This document shows, piece by piece, positions 40,986 to 49,738 of a stretch of DNA of 64,000 nt. Position 1 is the first letter of the stretch. Every line of letters starts with the position of its first letter. The stretch is from the NCBI GenBank assembly GCA_963628035.1, contig CAVGED010000082.1, positions 1 to 64,000 on the forward strand, given 5' to 3'. This DNA is from 14-2 sp963628035 (lineage in GTDB: Bacteria; Bacillota; Clostridia; Lachnospirales; Lachnospiraceae). The translations under genes and the position numbers were made by a program. Under the pieces are notes generated by a model. It did no database searches and was not told the origin of the DNA. It saw nothing but the letters and a program-made list of their open reading frames with translations.

Positions 40986-41032
40986 TTTACTTCCCGTCCA
41001 TCAGCTATTATTCACCTCGTGAATCGTACCGC

Positions 41033-42097
41033 TTATTTTGCATTATAGTAGAATGCATCATCCGGCAGAGTACCACCTACCGAGGACGGATCCGCATCAT
41101 ACATCACCTGTAAGAATCCGCCTGCGATCGTCTTCATCTCGTCTCCGGCCTTAAATACAATGTTGCACTCCGGGATGGCCTTCGCCGCCACGGCCTTCTT
41201 CGCGATAATTCCGAGATCCTCCGCATACTGAGCGGCTGTCTCCAGGGTATCTGCGCCGTTTGTGAACTCCACAGAGGCTTCATAGGCTTCCATGAAACGC
41301 TTAAGTGCTTCCGGATGCTCCTCGGCAAACTTCTTCTGAACCACGATACAGCCCATGGTCAGCGTGCTGCCCTCGCCTACCTTGTTCCATTCCTCGGTGA
41401 CATTCAATGCTACCCGCACGTTCTCGTTCTGCAGCTTCAGGCTGGTCACAAAAGGCTGCGGCAGAAGAGCGATACTTGCTTCTCCGTTTGCCATAAGTGC
41501 TGCCACCTCAGTAGCCTCTGACTTATATTCCACTGTTACATCCTTCTCAGGATCCAGTCCGTTCTTCGTAAGCAGATACTTCAGCGCATATTCCGGCGTA
41601 GAGCCTTTGCCAAGGCTGTAGATGGTCTTTCCTGCCAGATCTGAGATGCTGTTTACACTGTCACCGGTCTCCACAACATACAATACACCCAGCGTATTCA
41701 AAGCTGCCAACTGCACCGCACCCTGCGTCTTGTTATAAAGGATTGCTGCCACATTCGTGGGAACCGCAGCGATATCGAACTGTCCCTGGATAATGCTGCC
41801 CAGGATCTCATCCGCAGAGCCAGCCAGGGTGAATTCATAATTATCCGGCGTGTTTTCCTCCTCGGAATCATGTATCATCTTCAGCATTCCGAGTGCCGTA
41901 GGGCCTTTCAGTGCTGCGATCTTGACATCCTCTTTCTCTGTCACATCGGGTGTCTTGTCAGCATCGTCCTTCTTGTTATTGTCCTCCACAGTAGGTTCAT
42001 TTTGCCCGCCGGATTCCTGTGCTTTCTTGCCACAGGCCGCCAGGGATACCATCATTGCCGCTAATAACAGCCAGGTTACAACTTTTTTCATTTTCAT
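41033..42097 (-). CDS. ABC transporter substrate-binding lipoprotein, NMT1/ThiY-like
   Basis: A 354-residue lipoprotein with lipobox SLAAC at residues 18-22, an acidic linker, then KIAALKGPTALGMLKMIHD, DIAAVPTNVAAILYNK and GKGSTPEYALKYLL, typical of the NitT/TauT/ThiY type. ATG 42097 has GGAGG five bases upstream and overlaps the Crp stop as ATGA, so the frame to 42286 is wrong. The ligand could be a cofactor precursor, given the radical SAM neighbour. Confidence 0.9.
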   Translation of the reverse strand: MKMKKVVTWLLLAAMMVSLAACGKKAQESGGQNEPTVEDNNKKDDADKTPDVTEKEDVKIAALKGPTALGMLKMIHDSEEENTPDNYEFTLAGSADEILGSIIQGQFDIAAVPTNVAAILYNKTQGAVQLAALNTLGVLYVVETGDSVNSISDLAGKTIYSLGKGSTPEYALKYLLTKNGLDPEKDVTVEYKSEATEVAALMANGEASIALLPQPFVTSLKLQNENVRVALNVTEEWNKVGEGSTLTMGCIVVQKKFAEEHPEALKRFMEAYEASVEFTNGADTLETAAQYAEDLGIIAKKAVAAKAIPECNIVFKAGDEMKTIAGGFLQVMYDADPSSVGGTLPDDAFYYNAK

Positions 42098-42744
42098 AAT
42101 GTCCTCCAGTCTTCTTGGATCATGATCCTTGCTCCATCCTTGACAATCCGCCCATCTGTCTCCAACTGCGTCAGACTCCGGTACAGCGTGGCTCTTCCAA
42201 TGGAAAGCTCCCGCGCCAGACGTGCGAGACCGCCTTCCACCATCACGATGCCTTCCGCGTCTCCATGCGCCGTCAGCCACCGCCACACGGCATCCTCCGC
42301 CGAATTCGTGGTGAAGCTGTCAATCTTCCGATTCAAGAACTGGATCCGCCCGGACAGGAACGTAATATAGGAAAGTGCCATATCCGGGTACGCGCGAAAC
42401 AACCGCGTCAATTCTTCATCGGAGAAAAATACAGCTTTTGTAGTCTTGCGGGCCACAATGTTGGTGACATACTCTTTGGTCGGAGCAAACAGAGCTGCAG
42501 CGCCAAAGCAGCTGCCGGGCCGAAGCAGGTTCAGCAATGTGTTGCTCTCCTTCAGCACAGCCGCCTCACCCTCCAGGATAATTCCCAGCGACCGACGAAA
42601 TTCATGCTGCGTGTAGATGGACTCGCCTCTTCCAAAGCTCTGGACAGCCAAAGTCTGAAAAACAGACTTCCGCTCCGGTTCTGTGAGCGATTGGAAAAGG
42701 AAGCAGTCATTGAGCACTGCCTGCTGGGCTTTCGTAAGGTTCAT
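42094..42744 (-). CDS. Crp/Fnr-family transcriptional regulator
   Basis: A 216-residue regulator: cyclic-nucleotide-type barrel (RGESIYTQHEFRRSLGIILEGEA, GSCFGAAALF), dimer helix and C-terminal winged helix with EGGLARLARELSIGRATLYRSL. No FNR-type cysteine cluster. The start has GGAGG four bases upstream. First gene of the ABC-radical SAM operon under a perfect promoter, with an 18-bp palindrome between promoter and gene that may be its operator. The effector is unknown. Confidence 0.85.
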   Translation of the reverse strand: MNLTKAQQAVLNDCFLFQSLTEPERKSVFQTLAVQSFGRGESIYTQHEFRRSLGIILEGEAAVLKESNTLLNLLRPGSCFGAAALFAPTKEYVTNIVARKTTKAVFFSDEELTRLFRAYPDMALSYITFLSGRIQFLNRKIDSFTTNSAEDAVWRWLTAHGDAEGIVMVEGGLARLARELSIGRATLYRSLTQLETDGRIVKDGARIMIQEDWRTL

Positions 42745-42755
42745 AATTCCTCCAT

Positions 42756-42773
42756 GTGTCTCATTTGATACAC
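42756..42773. promoter_or_regulatory. 18-bp palindromic operator candidate
   Basis: GTGTCTCATTTGATACAC has matching half sites GTGTnTCA and TGAnACAC. It covers about +4 to +21 of the predicted transcript, a position suited to repression by the Crp/Fnr protein. Confidence 0.6.
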
Positions 42774-42783
42774 TTTCGTGGCT

Positions 42784-42812
42784 ATTATAATACTGATAGG
42801 TAGGTTTGTCAA
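42784..42812 (-). promoter_or_regulatory. Promoter of the crp-ABC-radical SAM operon
   Basis: Perfect TTGACA and perfect TATAAT on the minus strand, 17 bases apart. Confidence 0.88.
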
Positions 42813-42861
42813 TAATTTTATATAATTCACAGCAATCCGTAGAGGTTACTGTACTGTAAGC

Positions 42862-45800
42862 TTATATGCTTCCCACTGTCGCAATGTCTACCAGCGACAG
42901 CTCTCCGCCTGCGTTCTCCAGGCTGGTGGCCAGTGCTCCCGCCGTATCCATGGCTGTCAGGCAATAAACACCTGTCTCGATGGCATTCCGCCGGATCAGG
43001 AAACCGTCCCTGGACTTATCGCGTCCCTGGGTGGGTGTATCGATGACAAGATCGATCTTGTGTCCCAGGATCAGGTCCATCACGTTCGGGGACTCCTGGG
43101 TGATCTTGTTCACCCGCAGCGCCTTCACCCCATGTTCATTGAGGTATTTGGCTGTGCTTCTGGTGGCATAGATCTTGTAGCCCAATGCTTCAAAGCGCTT
43201 TGCGACCTCTGCTGCCTCCGGCTTGTCCGCATCCTTCACCGTAATGATCATCTGCTTGTGCTTAGGCAGATTGATCCCGGCTCCCAGAAATGCCTTGTAC
43301 AGTGCCTCATTGAAGGTCTTGGCAATTCCAAGGCATTCCCCGGTAGACTTCATCTCCGGTCCAAGGCTGATCTCCGCGCCCCGGAGCTTCTCAAAGGAGA
43401 ACACCGGCATCTTGATGGCAATATATTCGGAAGCAGGCGCAAGTCCCGTGGGACAGCCCATGCCCTTTAACGTATTTCCAATGATCACCTTGGTCGCCAG
43501 ATCCACAATGGGGATTCCCGTCACCTTGCTGATATACGGCACCGTACGGGAGGATCTTGGATTCACCTCGATCACATATACTTCCTCGCCCATGGCGATA
43601 AACTGGATATTGATGAGTCCGATCACGTGCAGCGCCTGCGCCAGCCGCTTCGTATATTCCACGATCGTCTCCTTCACCTTCTCACTGATGGTGAAGGCCG
43701 GGTAGACCGAGATACTGTCGCCGGAATGAACACCGGTACGCTCGATGTGCTCCATGATACCGGGGATGAGGATATCCGTGCCGTCGCAGACTGCGTCTAC
43801 CTCGATCTCCTTTCCCTGCAGATACTTGTCCACCAGGATCGGGTGATCCTGGGCGATCCGGTTGATGATCTCCATAAATTCTTCGATCTCCCGATCGGAA
43901 TAGGCGATCTGCATGCCCTGTCCACCCAGCACGTAGGAAGGCCGCACCAGTACCGGATAGCCCAGGCGGTTTGCCACCTCCTTGGCCTCCGCCGCGGTAA
44001 ACACGGTTCCTCCCGCCGCTCTTGGGATTCCCGTCTGCTCCAGAATCTTGTCAAAAAGCTCCCGGTCCTCGGCTGCGTCCACATCCTCGGCCTTGGTTCC
44101 CCAGATCGGAACCCCCATCTTCATCAGGCTCTCCGTCAGCTTGATGGCGGTCTGTCCGCCAAACTGCACCACCGCTCCATCCGGCTTCTCGATGTCCACG
44201 ATGTTCCTGACATCCTCCGGGGTCAACGGCTCGAAATACAGCTTGTCCGCAATATCGAAGTCCGTGGATACCGTCTCCGGGTTGTTGTTGACAATAACCG
44301 TCTCATAGCCCTCCTTCGAAAATGCCCAGGTGCAGTGTACGGAACAATAGTCAAACTCAATTCCCTGTCCGATACGGATGGGGCCGGAGCCCAGCACCAG
44401 CACCTTCTTCCGGTCATGGGTCTTCGTCGCTTCGTTCTCGCCCCCGTATACAGAATAATAATAAGGCGTAGAAGCCTCAAATTCAGCCGCACAGGTGTCC
44501 ACCATCTTGAAGGCAGCTACAATGCCGTTTTCATAACGCATACTGCGGACAACCTCCTCCGGCTTCCCGGTGAGTTGTGCGATGACCTTGTCCGGGAACT
44601 CGATGCGCTTAGCCTCCCGCAGTAATTCTACGGTAAGAGGCTCACTGCGGAGACGCTTCTCCATCTCCACCAAAATAGCGATCTTATCAATAAACCACAG
44701 GTCAATCTGTGTGACCTCATGGATGGTCTCATAGGCCAGTCCCCGACGCACCGCTTCCGCAATGACAAAGATCCTGCGGTCATCCACGATCTTAAGACGT
44801 GCAATGAGTTCCTCATAGGAGAGGCTCATGTACTCCTCCGTCACCAGGCTGTCCACATGCTGTTCCAGGGACCGGAGCGCCTTCATCAACGCCCCTTCAA
44901 AATTGTTGCATATGCTCATGACCTCACCGGTGGCCTTCATCTGGGTGGTAAGTGTCCGCTGGGCCGTAATAAACTTGTCAAAAGGCAGGCGCGGAATCTT
45001 AACCACGCAGTAATCCAGCATGGGTTCGAAGCTAGCGTAGGTTTTACCGGTGATCGCATTCTTGATCTCATCTAAGGTATAGCCCAGAGCGATCTTGGCC
45101 GCCACCTTGGCGATGGGATAGCCGGTGGCCTTGCTTGCCAGGGCTGAGGAACGGCTGACACGGGGATTTACCTCGATGACGCAGTATTCAAAGCTCTCCG
45201 GATGAAGAGCATACTGTACGTTACAGCCTCCGGTGATATTCAGCTCGCTGATAATATTAAGCGCGGAGGTCCGAAGCATCTGATATTCCTTGTCCCCCAA
45301 GGTCTGGGAGGGAGCCACCACGATGCTGTCTCCCGTATGCACACCCACCGGGTCGATATTTTCCATGTTGCAGACCGTGATGCAGTTTCCTGCAGCGTCC
45401 CGCATGACCTCGTACTCGATCTCCTTCCAGCCTGCGATACAGCGCTCCACCAGCACCTCACCCACACGGCTGAGCCGCAGTCCGTTGGTGAGGATATCAA
45501 TGAGCTCTGTCTCGTTTTTCGCGATACCGCCGCCGCTGCCGCCCAGGGTATAGGCCGGCCGAAGCACCACCGGATACCCGATGGTATTGGTGAAGGCGAT
45601 TCCGTCCTCCACGTTGTGAACCACCTGTGAGGGAGCGCAGGGTTCCCCTATTTTTTCCATGGTATCCTTAAAGGCCTGACGGTCTTCCGCCTTGAAAATA
45701 GTCTCCGCTGTGGTCCCGATGAGCTTCACTCCGTTGGCAGCAAGGAATCCGGATTCGGAGAGCTCCATCCCCAGATTCAGTCCGGCCTGTCCGCCCAGAG

Positions 45801-46065
45801 TCGGCAGCACACTGTCCGGCTTTTCCTTTAAAATGATCTGCTCCAAGACCTTGGCCGTCAAGGGTTCGATATAGACCTTGTCAGCGATATCCTTATCCGT
45901 CATGATGGTGGCCGGGTTGGAGTTCACCAGCACCACCTCGATGCCTTCCTCCTTCAGAGAACGGCAGGCCTGGGTTCCCGCATAATCGAATTCCGCTGCC
46001 TGGCCGATGACGATGGGGCCGGAGCCGATGACTAATACTTTCTTGATCTCTGGATTCTTTGGCAT
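42862..46065 (-). CDS. carB: Carbamoyl phosphate synthase large subunit
   Basis: A 1067-residue two-module enzyme making carbamoyl phosphate for pyrimidine and arginine synthesis. It starts with KVLVIGSGPIVIGQAAEFDYAG, the second module begins VLVLGSGPIRIGQGIEFDY near residue 560, each with ATP-grasp phosphate loops (LGGSGGGIA and LGGQGMQIA). The C-terminal allosteric domain has a conserved DTPTQGRDKSRDG. The ATG overlaps the carA stop as TAATG with GGGAGG upstream. Full length for the family. Confidence 0.97.
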   Translation of the reverse strand: MPKNPEIKKVLVIGSGPIVIGQAAEFDYAGTQACRSLKEEGIEVVLVNSNPATIMTDKDIADKVYIEPLTAKVLEQIILKEKPDSVLPTLGGQAGLNLGMELSESGFLAANGVKLIGTTAETIFKAEDRQAFKDTMEKIGEPCAPSQVVHNVEDGIAFTNTIGYPVVLRPAYTLGGSGGGIAKNETELIDILTNGLRLSRVGEVLVERCIAGWKEIEYEVMRDAAGNCITVCNMENIDPVGVHTGDSIVVAPSQTLGDKEYQMLRTSALNIISELNITGGCNVQYALHPESFEYCVIEVNPRVSRSSALASKATGYPIAKVAAKIALGYTLDEIKNAITGKTYASFEPMLDYCVVKIPRLPFDKFITAQRTLTTQMKATGEVMSICNNFEGALMKALRSLEQHVDSLVTEEYMSLSYEELIARLKIVDDRRIFVIAEAVRRGLAYETIHEVTQIDLWFIDKIAILVEMEKRLRSEPLTVELLREAKRIEFPDKVIAQLTGKPEEVVRSMRYENGIVAAFKMVDTCAAEFEASTPYYYSVYGGENEATKTHDRKKVLVLGSGPIRIGQGIEFDYCSVHCTWAFSKEGYETVIVNNNPETVSTDFDIADKLYFEPLTPEDVRNIVDIEKPDGAVVQFGGQTAIKLTESLMKMGVPIWGTKAEDVDAAEDRELFDKILEQTGIPRAAGGTVFTAAEAKEVANRLGYPVLVRPSYVLGGQGMQIAYSDREIEEFMEIINRIAQDHPILVDKYLQGKEIEVDAVCDGTDILIPGIMEHIERTGVHSGDSISVYPAFTISEKVKETIVEYTKRLAQALHVIGLINIQFIAMGEEVYVIEVNPRSSRTVPYISKVTGIPIVDLATKVIIGNTLKGMGCPTGLAPASEYIAIKMPVFSFEKLRGAEISLGPEMKSTGECLGIAKTFNEALYKAFLGAGINLPKHKQMIITVKDADKPEAAEVAKRFEALGYKIYATRSTAKYLNEHGVKALRVNKITQESPNVMDLILGHKIDLVIDTPTQGRDKSRDGFLIRRNAIETGVYCLTAMDTAGALATSLENAGGELSLVDIATVGSI

Positions 46066-47135
46066 TACTGATTCCCTCCCATCATCTTGATAAACCGATC
46101 AAACAGATACCCGCTGTCACGTGGTCCCGGACAAGCCTCCGGGTGAAATTGTACCGTAAAAATATTTTTTCCGACATAACGCAGACCCTCGTTGGTGCCG
46201 TCGTTGACATTCACAAAGGCAGGTACCGCAATGGCCGGATCCAGCTTGTCCGTATCCACCACATAGCCATGATTCTGGGAGGAGATGTACACCCGTCCGG
46301 TCTCCAGATCCTTCACCGGATGGTTGCCGCCCCGGTGTCCGTACTTCATCTTATGCGTATCCGCTCCGGTAGCCAGCGCCATCAGCTGATGTCCCAGACA
46401 GATGGCAAAGATCGGCACATCACTGTCATAAAGCCTCTTCATTTCCCGGATGATCTCCACACATTCCTTGGGATCCCCCGGGCCATTGGACAGCATGATC
46501 CCGTCGGGATTTGCCGCAAGAACTTCTTCCGCCGGGGTGGATGCCGGGTAGATCGTCACCTCACAGCCCCGCTCCTGCAAGGACCTGGCAATGTTGTTCT
46601 TGGCGCCAAAGTCGTAGAGCGCCACACGCTTGCCTCTGCCGGGAAGCGTCTTTTTATCAGAGCATGTCACCTTGGACACCACATCGCCTGTGGTATAGGC
46701 CTTAAGCTTCGGAAGTATCTCTTCCAGACAGTAATCCTCATTGGTCGTGATCATACCGTTCATGGTTCCTTTTTCCCGGAGGATCTTAGTCAGGGCTCTG
46801 GTATCGATCCCTGCGATCCCCGGTATATCATATTTCGCAAGGAAGTCCTGAATGGTTCCCTGGCTGCGGAAGTTGCTGGGCATACGGGACAGCTCTCTTA
46901 CAATGTAGCCGTCCGGCCACGGTCTTGCCGATTCCATATCCGGCGTGATCCCGTAATTTCCAATCAATGGGTAAGTCATGACAACTGCCTGTCCGGCATA
47001 AGAGGGGTCGGTCAGGACTTCAAGATATCCTGTCATCGACGTGTTGAAAACAATTTCGCTGATGACCTCCCGCGTAGAACCTATGCTGGTTCCCGTGAAT
47101 ACAGTGCCATCTTCGAGAATGAGAAAAGCTTTCAT
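46065..47135 (-). CDS. carA: Carbamoyl phosphate synthase small subunit
   Basis: A 356-residue glutaminase subunit delivering ammonia to CarB. The N-terminal domain starts MKAFLILEDGTVFTG. The class I amidotransferase triad is visible in FAICLGHQLMALA (Cys) and QFHPEACPGP (His, Glu). ATG 47135 has AAAGGA within about 11 bases; the frame to 47165 includes leader residues. It begins the carAB operon behind a possible attenuator. Confidence 0.97.
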   Translation of the reverse strand: MKAFLILEDGTVFTGTSIGSTREVISEIVFNTSMTGYLEVLTDPSYAGQAVVMTYPLIGNYGITPDMESARPWPDGYIVRELSRMPSNFRSQGTIQDFLAKYDIPGIAGIDTRALTKILREKGTMNGMITTNEDYCLEEILPKLKAYTTGDVVSKVTCSDKKTLPGRGKRVALYDFGAKNNIARSLQERGCEVTIYPASTPAEEVLAANPDGIMLSNGPGDPKECVEIIREMKRLYDSDVPIFAICLGHQLMALATGADTHKMKYGHRGGNHPVKDLETGRVYISSQNHGYVVDTDKLDPAIAVPAFVNVNDGTNEGLRYVGKNIFTVQFHPEACPGPRDSGYLFDRFIKMMGGNQ

Positions 47136-47186
47136 ATTTTCCAGATCCTTTCTGCGTGTGGGCAAAAAAAAAGAGTAACTCTTTTT
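47113..47186 (-). promoter_or_regulatory. Paired leader repeats, possible carAB control element
   Basis: On the minus strand an 8-bp stem AAAAAGAG/CTCTTTTT (47186-47168) with a 3-base loop and a T-run is an intrinsic terminator 30 bases before carA. AAAGAGTT inside it can alternatively pair with AACTCTTT at 47120-47113. Order on the transcript must be checked: 47120-47113 lies after the terminator, so this pairing would occlude rather than precede it. Confidence 0.3.
47164..47186 (-). terminator. Intrinsic terminator in the carAB leader
   Basis: The stem at 47168-47175 and 47179-47186 with at least nine T residues lies between the upstream region and the carA start, so transcripts entering from upstream would stop here unless antiterminated. 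An AACTCTTT copy on the minus strand at 47223-47214 region (plus strand AAAGAGTT at 47213-47220) can pair with AAAGAGTT in the terminator and could form the antiterminator. Confidence 0.6.
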
Positions 47187-47366
47187 AGACGCTCTGCTTC
47201 CTATCAGATTGTAAAGAGTTTACCATATTGGGCCGGGGTTTTCAACTGTTTTTGAAAATAAAAGTATTTCTATTCACATTTTGGAAGGAACGGTTCCGTT
47301 CTGTAATCCACGAATTTTCAGCGCAAGCTCCTTACTCTAAAATGAAGGTTTGCTCCCTATAAAATA

Positions 47367-47395
47367 TTGACTCTTTCGTAGCTATCGTATATACT
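47367..47395 (+). promoter_or_regulatory. Promoter of the antitoxin-like gene
   Basis: TTGACT and TATACT are 17 bases apart, about 65 bases before the gene. Confidence 0.65.
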
Positions 47396-47408
47396 ATATT
47401 TATCTTTA

Positions 47409-47433
47409 CGGCACAAGATGGCATTTAGTGCCG
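47409..47433. promoter_or_regulatory. Inverted repeat operator candidate
   Basis: CGGCAC (47409-47414) and GTGCCG (47428-47433) lie around +7 to +31 after the predicted start, fitting self-repression by the winged-helix protein encoded next. Confidence 0.5.
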
Positions 47434-47460
47434 CAAAAATAAAGCAGTGGGAGGTTGAGT

Positions 47461-48057
47461 ATGATTGAACCACAATATCTTACTGGATTGAATGGTAAAG
47501 AGCAATTTTCAAGAAAAGAATTACTTGAATCATTTCGATTGGGCGGTTATTCGTTGAGTGATGCATCCTTTTACAAAAGGATAGAAGAATTCGTTCGTCA
47601 AGGAGAGCTTGTAAGAGTCGGCAGAAACGTATACCGTATTCCCGCAGGCAAAGTCACTGCTTACGAGCATACTTATTCTGAGCTTGCGGAAGAGATTGCA
47701 AACAAGATGTCTGCACAGTATCCCTATCTTTCTTATTCCATTTTTGAATTGGTTCAGCTAAATGATTTTGTTAATCATCAGATAGCCCATAATGTTATCT
47801 ATTTGTCCGTGGAGGCAGAGGCTATTGACTTTGTTTTTGATATGCTGAAGGAATATCATCCGGGTAAGGTTTTGATAAACCCGTCAGTTGAGTTATATCA
47901 CCAATATTGGAGTGACAATATGATAGTAATCGAAAAGCTTACGACAGAGGCTCCAAAAGGACATAAGGTTCCTTGGCACACAAGGTTAGAAAAAATGCTT
48001 GTCGATTTGCTGTCGGATTCTTTGATTTTGGCGTCTGTGGGTATTCGTTATATGTAA
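47461..48057 (+). pseudogene. AbiEi/DUF6577-like antitoxin domain protein, 3' end altered
   Basis: A 198-residue frame. The N-terminal winged helix (SRKELLESFRLGGYSLSD, FYKRIEEFVRQGELVRVGRNVYRI, residues 15-60) and the middle segment SYSIFELVQLNDFVNHQIAHN are typical of AbiEi-like antitoxin regulators. After EKMLVDLLSDSLI, where relatives continue for another 20-40 residues, the frame ends at once, and a different frame carries unrelated sequence. No AbiEii-type nucleotidyltransferase toxin follows. ATG 47461 has GGGAGG six bases upstream. It may still bind DNA, but is likely a truncated gene. Confidence 0.55.
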
Positions 48058-48317
48058 ATGGTATTCGTGATCTAAGAGGTCATATCTACTCGGAAAATTA
48101 TAGTACGGAAATCGCCGCTGGCAGAGCTGTGTCTGTGATGTATATGGCGATATGTTTGCTTACCGGAACATCATATACCAAGGTAGATGATTATGATGAG
48201 TATGCCAATAGAATGTTTAAGCATGATATACTGAAGCCGCTTCGCTATTTGAAAAAGGTAAATCCTGAGGCGTATGCATACGCGATAAAGACAGACGAAA
48301 TTATGATAGACAGATAG
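48027..48317 (+). pseudogene. Unidentified C-terminal gene fragment
   Basis: A 97-codon frame without start codon or ribosome site, overlapping the antitoxin-like gene end in another frame. Its residues look genuine (NYSTEIAAGRAVSVMYMAIC, DYDEYANRMFKHDILKPL), so it is probably the tail of a second gene joined by deletion. I do not recognise the family. Confidence 0.4.
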
Positions 48318-48398
48318 TGCAATCTTATAAGTTTGTTGAAGCATCGAGTTGAAGAAGATGTGCCCGCAGGCGCAAGGGGGAAAAATGCCATCTTCCCC

Positions 48399-49592
48399 CT
48401 AATCCCCCTGCTCTTCCTCCAGCAGCATCCGGTTCCGAACACCGCAGATCCGGTCTACCGGATAAGCACATTTCTGATACTGCCGGGTACTGTAGCAGGT
48501 AGCGGCAGATTCGAAGAGGAAATACGTTGTCTGCCCGTCGCTGCAAAGTGTCTCTACCATAGGCGGAAAGCGATATTTGTTGCGGAGCTTAAGAGACATA
48601 TCCTGCCCCTGTTTGTCCTGCTGATAGACATAGATCACAGAATCCGCATACCTTCCGCTGGAGGCAGCAAGAATGAGATAAACACGCTTTCCCCGCTCCA
48701 GGAATTGGGCGCCCTGGACGTAGTAAGGAATCTCAAGGGTAACTTCCGGGCGCAAGGGCTGGCTGATCCGGCTCCTCTCCGGGTCGAAACTTTCCTCAAG
48801 GTCGAAACTTTCTTCCGGGCCAAGCCTTTCCTCCGGGGCAAATCTTTCCTCCGACGTTATATCGCTTATCCGATAAGCGGCGAAGCTTCCCGATCCATCC
48901 AAGTAAGTACGATATGTTCCTACCCACAGATATCCTTTGTAATACGTTACAAAGGAGGCCGTAACTCCTACGTATATATTCAGATCGTATGCTTCCAGGC
49001 GGAAGCTCTGCTGACCGCAGGAAGCGGCCTTCTTAAGTGTCTCATAGGATATAGCGCTTACATAGCCGCTGGTGCTTCTGGCGATCCAGATATGCTTTCC
49101 GTCAAATGCAATTCCGCCCGCATGATTTCTCTCCGGCAGCTCCAGTACGGTGAGCAGGCGCTGATTACCGTCTGTCTCCTTGGACATCACATAGATCACG
49201 GAATTGCTGCGTCGCGCCTTATCATATGCCGTAATCAGCATATATTCTCCCGCCAGACAGATTCCCTGGGGCACCATCTGGACAGACGAGGAATCCGTAA
49301 AGCGCGTATATGCAAGACCGGGAACAGCAGGGCTCTGCTCCTTTTGATACATATTCTGAAAATCGCTGTAATGAGCCAGTGTCCGGTTGAATTCCTTCGG
49401 ATAACGGAAGTTGGTACTTGTATATCTTGGTGTTGTGCGGTCTTCAATGGAATAATCTGCCATGGCAAATTTCGGAAAAAGAAAAACAGCACGGCCTGCC
49501 CGGCGGCTGCAAGCCGCTTGGACAAACCATGCTGTACATAAGATACCGCACAAAAGCGCGGCTCTTAATCTTATCTTTCCTTTATGCTTCAT
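48399..49592 (-). CDS. Exported beta-propeller-like protein of unknown function
   Basis: A 397-residue protein with signal peptide RAALLCGILCTAWFVQAAC; the cysteine could be a lipobox but the preceding residues are not ideal. The body shows propeller-like blades (QGICLAGEYMLITAYDKARR, GGIAFDGKHIWIARSTSGYVSAI, YYKGYLWVGTYR, VQGAQFLERGKRVYLILAASS). An acidic repeat ERFAPEERLGPEESFDLEE (about 260-285) interrupts it and mirrors a DNA-level repeat. Purine-rich GAGAGGG lies upstream. No enzyme motif. A hairpin of AGGGGGAA/TTCCCCCT near 48375-48398 ends it. Confidence 0.65.
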   Translation of the reverse strand: MKHKGKIRLRAALLCGILCTAWFVQAACSRRAGRAVFLFPKFAMADYSIEDRTTPRYTSTNFRYPKEFNRTLAHYSDFQNMYQKEQSPAVPGLAYTRFTDSSSVQMVPQGICLAGEYMLITAYDKARRSNSVIYVMSKETDGNQRLLTVLELPERNHAGGIAFDGKHIWIARSTSGYVSAISYETLKKAASCGQQSFRLEAYDLNIYVGVTASFVTYYKGYLWVGTYRTYLDGSGSFAAYRISDITSEERFAPEERLGPEESFDLEESFDPERSRISQPLRPEVTLEIPYYVQGAQFLERGKRVYLILAASSGRYADSVIYVYQQDKQGQDMSLKLRNKYRFPPMVETLCSDGQTTYFLFESAATCYSTRQYQKCAYPVDRICGVRNRMLLEEEQGD

Positions 49593-49738
49593 ATCCAGGC
49601 TTCCCTCTCCGGCAGAGCTGTTTTTCCCAAACCCTCATGTCCGTTGTCGCAATCATCACAGATGAAAGCCCACAGACATCTCAGAATTAGTATGCCCAGA
49701 TCGCTATTAATAATGAATTCCCATACATTTGATTTTAC

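Noticed and set aside
43627..44625. 332-codon frame opposite carB
   Set aside because: Shadow of a highly conserved gene in high-GC codon context.
47113..47120. AAAGAGTT copy nearest carA as antiterminator half
   Set aside because: On the carA transcript it would be made after the terminator, so it cannot act as a normal antiterminator; the copy at 47213-47220 is the plausible one.
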